Below are positions 15,309-21,685 of a stretch of 21,685 nt of DNA, piece by piece; the first letter of the stretch is position 1, and the number at the start of each line of letters is the position of its first letter. A program made the translations under genes and the position numbers. Under the pieces are notes generated by a model that was not told where the DNA came from, searched no databases, and saw nothing but the letters and a program-made list of their open reading frames with translations. Where the stretch lies: contig DLPB01000007.1 of the NCBI GenBank assembly GCA_002479805.1, positions 119,636 to 141,320 on the forward strand. Reading direction: 5' to 3'. The DNA is from Micrococcales bacterium UBA7469. GTDB taxonomy: Bacteria > Actinomycetota > Actinomycetes > Actinomycetales > Microbacteriaceae.

Positions 15309-16195
15309 GCCCTGGGGTGCGCTTGCTCGAAAGATTTTTTGAGGCGCTCAACTGAGACGTGGGTGTAAATCTGGGTGGTACCCAAAGATGCATGCCCAAG
15401 AATCTCCTGCACCGCTCTCAGATCGGCCCCGTGGTCCAGCAAGTGGGTGGCCGCGGAATGACGCAGGGTGTGCGGCCCGGCAGCTCCGGTTGGGGTTTCT
15501 TCGAGCTGTTTTGCAACCAGCGCGTAAATCTGTCTGACACCGATTCTTTTACCGCGCGAGGTCAGTAGCAGTGCCTGCGGTGACTCAGGGAGGGCGTAAG
15601 CATTTCGACCCTTTTGCATCCAGCGCGCTACCGCATCGGCTGCGGCATCACCGTAGGGCAGCATTCGCTGCTTATTTCCCTTACCCGTCACTCGAATCAG
15701 CTGCCTCGAGAAATCAAAGTCATCAACATCTAACGCTGCCAATTCACTCACCCGCATACCAGTTGCATAGAGCAATTCAAATGCGCATAGATCGCGCAGG
15801 GCGGCCGGAGTATCAGTGGTGGCAAGGTTGTGAAGCCGCGTCAGAACTGTAGAAACTGAGTCTTCGGTAGCGACCTTGGGAAGTGAGCGATCGAGCTTTG
15901 GTGAGCGAAGCCTGAGACCTGGGTCAACCTCAATTACCCCGCGCTCTAGTAGCCATGCCGTGAATGCCCTCACCGAGGAGGACTTTCTAGCAATCGTGGA
16001 TTTTGTCGCCCCCGCATCGGTCAAGACCCAGAGCCACTGCCGAAGCGCATTTAGGTCTAACCCAGACTTGGAGTCTTTGAGAAAGGTAAGAAATTCAGCG
16101 ATGTCCGTGCCATAGGCCTTTTGCGTGTGAGGCGAATTACCGCGAGCCGAAAGAGCCCGAATAAAGGCATCGCGCTCAAGCAGTAGTTTCTCCAC
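15305..16195 (-). CDS. xerC: Tyrosine recombinase XerC/D
   Basis: The 296-residue length and architecture match chromosomal Xer recombinases, which resolve chromosome dimers at dif sites. The N-terminal SAM-like core-binding domain (RGNSPHTQKAYGTDIAEF) is followed by the catalytic domain with all active-site residues: Arg148 (ATGMRVSEL), Lys172 (TGKGNKQR), His242 and Arg245 (HTLRHSAATHLL), His268 (LGHASL) and Tyr277 (TQIYTHV). The GTG start lies 43 nt after dprA. The Xer gene next to dprA in actinobacteria is usually called xerC; XerD cannot be excluded by motif alone. No dif site was searched. Confidence 0.92.
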   Translation of the reverse strand: MEKLLLERDAFIRALSARGNSPHTQKAYGTDIAEFLTFLKDSKSGLDLNALRQWLWVLTDAGATKSTIARKSSSVRAFTAWLLERGVIEVDPGLRLRSPKLDRSLPKVATEDSVSTVLTRLHNLATTDTPAALRDLCAFELLYATGMRVSELAALDVDDFDFSRQLIRVTGKGNKQRMLPYGDAAADAVARWMQKGRNAYALPESPQALLLTSRGKRIGVRQIYALVAKQLEETPTGAAGPHTLRHSAATHLLDHGADLRAVQEILGHASLGTTQIYTHVSVERLKKSFEQAHPRA

Positions 16196-16238
16196 CCAGC
16201 CAGATTAGGTCCAAAGCAAATGAATTGGCAGTAACCGA

Positions 16239-17276
16239 TCAGGCATCAAGCTTTAGGCGAAAGAGTTCTTTTTTGACTTCTTCGATGCTTAGGCCAGACT
16301 CTCGGGCAATTGACGGAAAATCTGCTGCGCCTTCTCGCAAGGCATCTAGCACCCGCTTTTGAGTCGGTGATTCTTCCAAGTAGGGCGCTCGGCCTGGCTG
16401 CCAAGGCTTGGCCAGACCCTCCTTGATCATCGCATTGCAGCCCTGTGAAGCTTGGTCTGACCAAGCACCGGCTAACGCATAAACTTCCCGACCGCAGGCT
16501 CTAGCGTGGTTGGCGGTGTTGCGAGAACCGGAGCGATAACCCGCCTCAATGACAAAGGTCGCATTTGCTGATGCAGCGATCAATCGATTTCGATTCAGGA
16601 ACCTAAATCGACTCGGGGCGGTAAACGGAACAGTCTCACTCACCAGCGCTCCACCACTTCGAACAATCTCGTGAAACAGTGGCCAGTTCTGGGTGGGGTA
16701 AGCCCGATCGATTCCGCCGGCCATAAACGCGGCGGTTGGCAACCCAAAGTCCAAGGCTGCCCTGTGAGCTGCGTAGTCAATGCCGGTCGCGCCCCCGGAG
16801 ATGACACCGACTCCCAGTTGCCTAACCAGCTTTCGTGCGTTGTTTATGCCGCGCAGTGTCGGGTTTCTGGTTCCTACGATTGCATTGCTATCGCCTTCAA
16901 AAACCTTGACCGATCCGGCCACCCAGATTAGATACGGGCGATGAACTTCCAAGTCTGAAAACTGATCCCATAGTCTGGGCAGCTCGCTTGGAAAGACTGG
17001 CCTGGCATTCCAGCGGATCGCCCGCTCAACCAAGCCGGGAACGTGAGTTTTTGGGAGCCGAAGCGCGAATCTCTCAAATAAATGTGGCAGGTTGGCCGCA
17101 TATTCAGGTGCCAGCTGATGGATTTGCTCGGGCCAAATCTTCTTTGCGCGACCGGATTTGAACTGCTCTATAGCCTCTGGTCCGTTTTGCTCAAAAATCA
17201 AATAGGCCAGAGCATCGCCCGGCTCTGAAAGGGCAGAGTAGGCAATAGTTGCCTCTTGTTCGAAGGTTAGCTGCAT
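16239..17276 (-). CDS. dprA: DNA-processing protein DprA
   Basis: This ~345-residue protein is a DprA/Smf homologue, which loads RecA onto incoming single-stranded DNA in transformable bacteria. An N-terminal helical part precedes the Rossmann-like domain: AIVGTRNPT, SGGATGIDYAAHRAAL, FMAGGIDRAYP, ETVPFTAPSRFRFLNRNRLIAA and SGSRNTANHARACGREVYA. A C-terminal helical segment resembles the winged-helix part of some DprA proteins. Some usual residues differ (GTR for GSR, NRLIAA for NRxIAG). The ATG 17276 is preferred over a TTG two codons upstream; neither has a clear Shine-Dalgarno sequence. The comM and yraN genes usually found upstream are absent. Confidence 0.92.
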   Translation of the reverse strand: MQLTFEQEATIAYSALSEPGDALAYLIFEQNGPEAIEQFKSGRAKKIWPEQIHQLAPEYAANLPHLFERFALRLPKTHVPGLVERAIRWNARPVFPSELPRLWDQFSDLEVHRPYLIWVAGSVKVFEGDSNAIVGTRNPTLRGINNARKLVRQLGVGVISGGATGIDYAAHRAALDFGLPTAAFMAGGIDRAYPTQNWPLFHEIVRSGGALVSETVPFTAPSRFRFLNRNRLIAASANATFVIEAGYRSGSRNTANHARACGREVYALAGAWSDQASQGCNAMIKEGLAKPWQPGRAPYLEESPTQKRVLDALREGAADFPSIARESGLSIEEVKKELFRLKLDA

Positions 17277-17342
17277 GCCCAAAGGCTTGCAAAAGCGAAG
17301 GTTTTGATCTAGAGCTGGTGGAAATCTGTGGAGAAGTTGTGG

Positions 17343-17666
17343 CTATTCGCCTACTGCGAATTCCTTTGGAATCTCAAGTTCGCGATTTCCGATTTCCTCG
17401 ACATTGACGTCTTTAAAGGTCATGACCTTCACCTGCTTCACGAAGCGATCGGTGCGGTAGATATCCCAAACCCAAACATCTTGCATGTTCAGCTCGAAGT
17501 AAAAATCAGTGGCGGTGTCGACTCGCTTGAGCTCAACATCGTTTGCCAGGTAGAAGCGGCGTTCGGTCTCAACCACGAAACGGAACATCTTCACGACATC
17601 GCGATACTCGCGATAGAGCGCTAGTTCCGCATCTCTGTCGTAGTCTTCGAATTCGTTTTCGTCCAT
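17343..17666 (-). CDS. DUF2469 family protein
   Basis: A 107-residue acidic protein that starts MDENEFEDYDRDAELALYRE and contains FRFVVETERRFYLAND and FYFELNMQDVWVWDIYR. This is the actinobacterial DUF2469 family, of unknown function, typically found between rnhB and yraN/comM as here. There are no signal peptide or TM helices. The ATG lies 19 nt after rnhB with only a distant GAGG upstream, so it probably depends on read-through from rnhB. No motif suggests a reaction. Confidence 0.9.
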   Translation of the reverse strand: MDENEFEDYDRDAELALYREYRDVVKMFRFVVETERRFYLANDVELKRVDTATDFYFELNMQDVWVWDIYRTDRFVKQVKVMTFKDVNVEEIGNRELEIPKEFAVGE

Positions 17667-17685
17667 GGTGCTGTAAGTCTATGCC

Positions 17686-18321
17686 TCAAAAAAGTGAATT
17701 AGCTTCGGCGAGAATTTTGCTCAACCAGCTGACCCTGTGGTGGCGGGTTGGGCCGAGGTTTTGAATCGCTTTGATGTGTGACTCTGAGGCGTATCCCTTA
17801 TTGCCCTCCCAGCCGTAGTCGGGAAATTCTTCGTGCAGCATCCGCATGTGCTGGTCGCGGTCCACCTTTGCAATTAGTGCCGCCGCCGAGACGATCGCGC
17901 AGTCCCTATCTGCCTTGACCTGCACGTGGTAATCAACATCAAGCCCAGAATCCTGCAGCCAGTTGTGACTTCCATCCAGTAGGACAATGGTTTTGCCCGA
18001 AATCAGCTGCGCAATCGCTCCGGTTGCGGCATCTGCCAGAGCCTTAGTGATTCCGTTTTGTTCGATTTCAAAAACCGCGCTGTAGCCAACGGCATGCTTC
18101 ACCCAAGCTCTTGATAGCTCAGCTATGCCGTCTCGTTTTGCCTCAGCAATCGCTTTGCTGTCGCGAAGTTTCTCTGGAATTTCTAGCGAAGTCGCTTTGG
18201 TAAAGGCAGCGGCACCGACCGCTACCGGTCCAGCCAAAGCGCCCCGGCCGACTTCATCAACACCAATTACGGTGTCGTAGCGCTCTAGAAGAAGTTTCTC
18301 AACGTCAAGGCTTGGGTACAT
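17686..18321 (-). CDS. rnhB: Ribonuclease HII
   Basis: The 211-residue enzyme removes ribonucleotides misincorporated into DNA and RNA from RNA/DNA hybrids. The motif VIGVDEVGRGALAGPV gives Asp22 and Glu23. Asp116 (IVLLDGSHNW) and Asp138 (KADRDCAIVSAAALIAK) complete the four metal-binding acids of RNase HII. The ATG overlaps the lepB end by 17 nt, so translation is coupled to lepB; no good Shine-Dalgarno sequence is seen. The order lepB-rnhB-DUF2469 is a standard actinobacterial string. Confidence 0.96.
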   Translation of the reverse strand: MYPSLDVEKLLLERYDTVIGVDEVGRGALAGPVAVGAAAFTKATSLEIPEKLRDSKAIAEAKRDGIAELSRAWVKHAVGYSAVFEIEQNGITKALADAATGAIAQLISGKTIVLLDGSHNWLQDSGLDVDYHVQVKADRDCAIVSAAALIAKVDRDQHMRMLHEEFPDYGWEGNKGYASESHIKAIQNLGPTRHHRVSWLSKILAEANSLF

Positions 18322-19054
18322 CTTTGAAGGTCTCTGAGAAGTTCTCCAAGAAGATCCAGTTCTCTACCGGCCAGGAAACCAGGATTGCTCGCCCGACCAC
18401 ATATTCCTTGTTCACGAAGCCGCCTGATGGTAGGTCCTGGTGATAGCGGGAATCGGTGGAGTTCTGTCGGTTATCCCCCATTACCCAGTAGGAGTCTTCC
18501 GGCACGGTGACCTTGAACTTCATCTCAGACGGAATTGACCCCGGAGCCAAATAAGGCTCATCGATGGCAACGCCGTTGATAAAGATGCGATCGTCGCCCT
18601 CGCGACACTCGACTGTGTCGCCCGGCAGTCCGATGACGCGCTTCACCAAGTGCTCTGCAGAGTCTGGAGCTGTGATTCCGAAGGTTCCAAGCACGAAGTC
18701 AGAAGCTTCCTGGATGAACGGCTTTTCTACAGTCGGGATTGCACCCAGCCAGCCGCCCGGGTCACGAAACACGACCACGTCACCGCGCTCCAGTGCAAAT
18801 AGCTCCGGTGCGGAGACATTGACGATGATTCGATCGTTTATCTGCAGAGTATCCAGCATCGAGCCGGATGGAATGTAGAACGAGCGAATCAAAAAAGCCT
18901 TGATTGCCACCGAAAGCACCAGGGCAGTGCCGACGATAACTACAAAGTCAAAAAGCAACGCCACGAACCAGTTCTTCCTCGACCGCTTTAGAAGGCGGCG
19001 AATAGAAGCCATGATCGTGGCGTTGCGGGGTCTTAGTTCCCCGGAATCCTGCAT
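18305..19054 (-). CDS. lepB: Signal peptidase I
   Basis: The 249-residue membrane protein removes signal peptides from exported proteins. One N-terminal TM helix (~31-52) leads to the catalytic Ser65 (FYIPSGSMLDTL) and the general base Lys138 (HLVKRVIGLPGD). VMGDNRQNSTDSR gives the conserved box E. The ATG at 19054 is taken; an ATG at 19012 (MASIRRLLKRSRK) would give a shorter basic head and neither has a clear ribosome-binding site. The gene lies 14 nt after rplS, suggesting co-transcription with L19. Confidence 0.95.
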   Translation of the reverse strand: MQDSGELRPRNATIMASIRRLLKRSRKNWFVALLFDFVVIVGTALVLSVAIKAFLIRSFYIPSGSMLDTLQINDRIIVNVSAPELFALERGDVVVFRDPGGWLGAIPTVEKPFIQEASDFVLGTFGITAPDSAEHLVKRVIGLPGDTVECREGDDRIFINGVAIDEPYLAPGSIPSEMKFKVTVPEDSYWVMGDNRQNSTDSRYHQDLPSGGFVNKEYVVGRAILVSWPVENWIFLENFSETFKDVPKP

Positions 19055-19068
19055 AGGGAAAAGTTTAC

Positions 19069-19419
19069 TTAGATGTTCTCGCGCTTTTCGCGAATCTTTG
19101 CAGCCTTACCGCGAAGGTCGCGCAAGTAGTAAAGCTTCGCACGACGAACAGCACCGCGAGAAACAAGTTCAATCTTCTCGATTACTGGGCTGTGCACTGG
19201 GAAGGTACGCTCTACGCCGACCTGGAAGGAAACCTTACGAACCGTGAAAGTCTCGCGGATACCGTGACCGGACTTGCGAATCACAACGCCCTGGAAAACC
19301 TGAACACGGCTGCGGTTACCTTCAACGATGTTTACGTGAACCTTTACGTTGTCACCAGCGCGGAAGTCTGGGATGTCGCTCTTTAGGTTGGCTGCGTCTA
19401 CGACGTCAAGAATGTGCAT
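19069..19419 (-). CDS. rplS: 50S ribosomal protein L19
   Basis: The 116-residue product starts MHILDVVDAANLKSDIPDFR and contains GDNVKVHVNIVEGNRSRVQVFQG, SGHGIRETFTVRKVS and GVERTFPVHSPVIEKIE, as in L19. The ATG at 19419 is preceded by AAGGA about 12 bases upstream. A longer reading would add ten residues not found in the family, so it is rejected. The 152-nt space before it could hold its own promoter, because the acyltransferase gene now separates it from trmD. Confidence 0.97.
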   Translation of the reverse strand: MHILDVVDAANLKSDIPDFRAGDNVKVHVNIVEGNRSRVQVFQGVVIRKSGHGIRETFTVRKVSFQVGVERTFPVHSPVIEKIELVSRGAVRRAKLYYLRDLRGKAAKIREKRENI

Positions 19420-19571
19420 TTTCTGTCTTTCCTTTTGCGCGCAGGTCAAAACGATTAGAAGTTACTTTGGTTGAGTCCTATGCTCCCCTGCGGCAGAGAC
19501 GGCCGGACACAAGGGTCAATCCTGCCACATCAATCCCGCAAAGGCAACCTTTCGCCAAGCGATGTTAGGAC

Positions 19572-20636
19572 TTACGCGTGCGCTGACTTCTTTAACTTTA
19601 GGATCGGACCTTCAATAAACCTCATCGAGAGCCATGCCAAGGGGCTCATTAGAGCGACAAAGGCAGCAATTGCTATGGGGGTTGCTAGAGCCAACAAGGT
19701 TGAGGGGGCCTCTAGAACTTCTAAAGAATCCGCAGCCTGTTTCAATAGGTACAGCCCGACAAAGTGAGCAAAGAAGAGAAAGTAGGAATGACGACCCAGC
19801 CAGGCGAGGACCTTTCTGAAGACTCCCTCCGCCCTAGTGGTGGAGACCAGCAAAACTGCGAGTGAGATAAACCCTAAAGCCTCGACTGGATTTCCATAAA
19901 TGGCAGGTGTCACCAGAAACGATGCAAGCCAGACCAAAGTCCACTTGAGGTTGAGCTGGGCAATTGATTTCCAACTAAACGGACTCTGAGATTTGCGACT
20001 GTGAATAAGAGCTGAGGCAACGACAACACCCAAAACGAAGAAGTTGAGGCCAGTTTGCAGGCTGAGGCGTCGGACCGACTCCAATACCCCCTCGCCGGTT
20101 AAGTCAGCAAAGGATGCGATGGAACCCGAGACATTCACGACGATGGCCGTGGCTACCAAGGCGTTTAGACCGAACCGTTTCAGACAGGCAAAGAGCAAGT
20201 AGGCAATAACTTCAATCTGAATCGACCATGCCCCACCGATGAAAGTGTCGAAATCAGAAGGCGAAACCCAAAGCAAAAAGGTCAGACTCAGTAACAACGC
20301 AGGCCATCGAAATTCATTCTCTTGAAGTGCGAAAATTGCGAACCAAATACCTGAAAATGCTGCCCAGAGAGGCCAAATTCGAAGGAATCTCGAGCGGAAA
20401 AATCTCTTGGCTGAAAAGCTCTCGTCTGAATAGAGCCACCCCATAAGAAACCCAGAGAGGATGAAAAACAGCTCTACGCCCATACGACCGCTGGCAAACA
20501 GAGAGGACAGAGCTTCAGATGCTCCGCTGGACGGGCCAGAGAAAGACATTGTGAAAGCGGCGGTGTGAACCGTGATGACACCAAGCACCGCAATTCCCCT
20601 CAGGGCATCTAGGGCAGGTAGGTGATTAGTCGACAT
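19572..20636 (-). CDS. Acyltransferase family 3 membrane protein (OafA/YrhL type)
   Basis: The 354-residue protein begins with the family signature LPALDALRGIAVLGVITVH, containing the conserved His24. GVELFFILSGFLMGW (54-68) and RSRFLRIWPLW (81-91) follow, then about ten hydrophobic helices ending in RHSYFLFFAHF and a basic tail. Such enzymes O-acylate surface sugars, glycans or lipids; the acceptor here is unknown and no SGNH domain is attached. The ATG at 20636 is chosen because TGAGGG lies just upstream; it overlaps the trmD stop by 11 nt. The gene is unusual here: trmD and rplS are normally adjacent, and hand-counted GC (46% over 20281-20400) is below trmD (55% over 20941-21060). It may be an acquired gene. 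Confidence 0.88.
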   Translation of the reverse strand: MSTNHLPALDALRGIAVLGVITVHTAAFTMSFSGPSSGASEALSSLFASGRMGVELFFILSGFLMGWLYSDESFSAKRFFRSRFLRIWPLWAAFSGIWFAIFALQENEFRWPALLLSLTFLLWVSPSDFDTFIGGAWSIQIEVIAYLLFACLKRFGLNALVATAIVVNVSGSIASFADLTGEGVLESVRRLSLQTGLNFFVLGVVVASALIHSRKSQSPFSWKSIAQLNLKWTLVWLASFLVTPAIYGNPVEALGFISLAVLLVSTTRAEGVFRKVLAWLGRHSYFLFFAHFVGLYLLKQAADSLEVLEAPSTLLALATPIAIAAFVALMSPLAWLSMRFIEGPILKLKKSAHA

Positions 20637-21324
20637 GCTTACCCTCACCCATAAGATCCGGCCTGACGGCTTTGGTGCGCTCAACAGATTGAGCCTTGCG
20701 CCACTTAGCAATCTCGGCGTGGTGGCCAGAAAGCAGGACCTCTGGAACCTCTAGGCCGCGCCAAAGTTGCGGCTTGGTGTAGCTCGGATACTCCAGCAGT
20801 CCATCCGAATGTGATTCTTCAACAATCGATTCGGCGTTGCCCATAAATCCAGGGATTAGCCGAGTGATCGCCTCGATCATGGCAAGTGCTGCCACTTCCC
20901 CGCCGTTGAGCACATAGTCACCGAGAGATACCTCAAGCACCTCTGCGCGAGTCTTGGCATGCTCGACAACCCGCTGATCAATGCCCTCGTAGCGGCCACA
21001 GGCAAAAACGATGTGATCTTTGCCGGAGAGTTCTTTGGCGAGAGTTTGATTGAAGGGCCTGCCTGCTGGAGTGGTAAAGATCACAGTCGGACGAGAATCG
21101 GTGAAAAGTTCATCAAATGCCTCACCCCAAGGCTCTGGCTTCATGACCATGCCGGCTCCGCCACCATAGGGCGAATCGTCTACGGTTTTGTGAATGTCGT
21201 GGGTCCAGGTGCGCAGGTCGTGGGCTTGGAAAGCGATGAGACCTTGCTTCTGGGCCTTGCCCAATAGCGAAAGTTCTAGAACGTTGAAGTAATCAGGGAA
21301 GATTGAAATTGCATCAATTCGCAT
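20626..21324 (-). CDS. trmD: tRNA (guanine-N1)-methyltransferase TrmD
   Basis: The 232-residue SPOUT enzyme methylates G37 of tRNAs with S-adenosylmethionine. It starts MRIDAISIFPDYF and contains the knotted-domain motifs PYGGGAGMVMKPEP (52-65), FACGRYEGIDQRV (107-119) and SLGDYVLNGGE (133-143). The catalytic Asp candidate is Asp174 in DGLLEYPSYTKP. The ATG at 21324 has GAGGA five bases upstream; a longer start would add 16 residues not in the family. It overlaps rimM by 11 nt and the acyltransferase start by 11 nt. Confidence 0.97.
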   Translation of the reverse strand: MRIDAISIFPDYFNVLELSLLGKAQKQGLIAFQAHDLRTWTHDIHKTVDDSPYGGGAGMVMKPEPWGEAFDELFTDSRPTVIFTTPAGRPFNQTLAKELSGKDHIVFACGRYEGIDQRVVEHAKTRAEVLEVSLGDYVLNGGEVAALAMIEAITRLIPGFMGNAESIVEESHSDGLLEYPSYTKPQLWRGLEVPEVLLSGHHAEIAKWRKAQSVERTKAVRPDLMGEGKHVD

Positions 21325-21685
21325 CAGCTTCCTCGATCTGTTCGAATAGCCCACCAGGTGGCGTGATCTCAATTACACCAGCAGACACGTCAACCTTTGG
21401 CACAAACGCCTTCACAAATGGCAGTAGGACCTCTGCCTCTTCGATCTTGATGACCAAAAGATCCTGGGCAGGCATGTGGTCGACTCGGATAAGAGTTCCA
21501 ATTTCAACACCATCCCGCAATACCTTGAGGCCAGAAAGTTGGTGGTCATACCAAGCGTCTGGTTCCAGTGGGGAAACATCCAGGGGCTGCTCAACCAGCA
21601 GGATCGCCTTGATCAGGCTCTCGGCCTGAGTGCGATCGGTAACGTCTTTGAGAAACAAAACCGGAGAGCTGTTGAACCACTTAAG
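21314..21685 (-). CDS. rimM: Ribosome maturation factor RimM, C-terminal part (5' end outside the window)
   Basis: The frame is open to the window edge and reads KWFNSSPVLFLKDVTDRTQAE at its visible start, so the gene continues upstream. The later part (GLKVLRDGVEIGTLIRVDHMP, LPFVKAFVPKVDVSAGVIEI, PPGGLFE) is the PRC-barrel domain of RimM, which binds S19 and helps mature the 30S head. An internal TTG at 21658 should not be used as a start, because the homologous sequence runs on before it. The gene ends in an 11-nt overlap with trmD. Confidence 0.93.
   Translation of the reverse strand, partial: LKWFNSSPVLFLKDVTDRTQAESLIKAILLVEQPLDVSPLEPDAWYDHQLSGLKVLRDGVEIGTLIRVDHMPAQDLLVIKIEEAEVLLPFVKAFVPKVDVSAGVIEITPPGGLFEQIEEADAN

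Noticed and set aside
19026..19043. CGGGG/CCCCG hairpin in the first codons of lepB
   Set aside because: A 5-bp stem inside a coding sequence has no U-tract and is likely chance.
19516..19536. TCAATCC direct repeat upstream of rplS
   Set aside because: Two 7-base copies 14 bases apart are too short to support a regulatory claim without comparison.
20637..20711. Longer N-terminus of the acyltransferase inside trmD
   Set aside because: The family signature begins soon after the ATG at 20636, which has TGAGGG upstream; the extra residues only read trmD in another frame.
21325..21372. Longer N-terminus of trmD
   Set aside because: TrmD begins at MRIDAISIFP; the extra 16 residues lie in the coding sequence of rimM, and GAGGA precedes the ATG at 21324.
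1..21685. CRISPR array, prophage, transposon or defence island
   Set aside because: No regularly spaced repeats, integrase-phage gene cluster, transposase or restriction gene was seen; the only recombinase is the housekeeping Xer.

Overview
The window reads as chromosomal DNA of a small-genome, moderate-GC actinobacterium, most likely a Microbacteriaceae member of the freshwater Luna-type (Rhodoluna/Aquiluna-like). The reasons are the actinobacterial gene orders (rimM-trmD-rplS-lepB-rnhB-DUF2469-dprA-xerC-M23 and rpsB-tsf-pyrH-frr-cdsA-DivIVA-like), the GlgE-type glycogen pathway, GTG/TTG starts, a GC content only a little above 50% where I counted lines by hand, and very tight packing. The taxonomic placement is inference from content and order, not a database match.

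Layout. (1) 1-4731, plus strand: the 3' end of glgX, then glgE and glgB, which overlap by 4 nt; this is an alpha-glucan/glycogen module. (2) 4728-7291, minus strand: a two-gene unit of a membrane/lipoprotein-like protein followed by a thioredoxin-fold/TPR protein without a CXXC motif. (3) 7292-7471: a divergent intergenic region rich in dyad symmetry. (4) 7472-8524, plus: an AI-2E/PerM-family membrane protein. (5) 14581 down to 8521, minus: rpsB, tsf, a terminator, pyrH, frr, cdsA, a DivIVA-repeat protein, a secreted transglycosylase-like protein, a small zinc-finger protein and an alpha/beta hydrolase. (6) 14582-14828: the divergent leader between rpsB and an M23 peptidase gene (14829-15308, plus). 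(7) 21685 down to 15305, minus: rimM (partial), trmD, an acyltransferase-3 gene, rplS, lepB, rnhB, a DUF2469 gene, dprA and xerC.

How the genes work together. Region 1 makes, branches and trims alpha-glucan. Region 5 combines translation factors (S2, EF-Ts, RRF), UMP kinase, CDP-diacylglycerol synthesis and cell-envelope functions. Region 7 combines tRNA/ribosome maturation (RimM, TrmD, L19), protein export (LepB), RNA/DNA maintenance (RNase HII, DprA) and a site-specific tyrosine recombinase.

Most of the window is conserved housekeeping DNA. I see no CRISPR array, prophage, insertion sequence, tRNA or rRNA gene, and no convincing new defence or biosynthetic system. The unusual points are: an acyltransferase gene inside the trmD-rplS operon; a membrane protein with a perfect lipobox at residue 260; perfect dyads at 7331-7360 and 7404-7426; a multi-hairpin rpsB leader; apparent absence of comM and yraN next to dprA; and all three convergent gene pairs sharing the same 4-nt stop-codon overlap.
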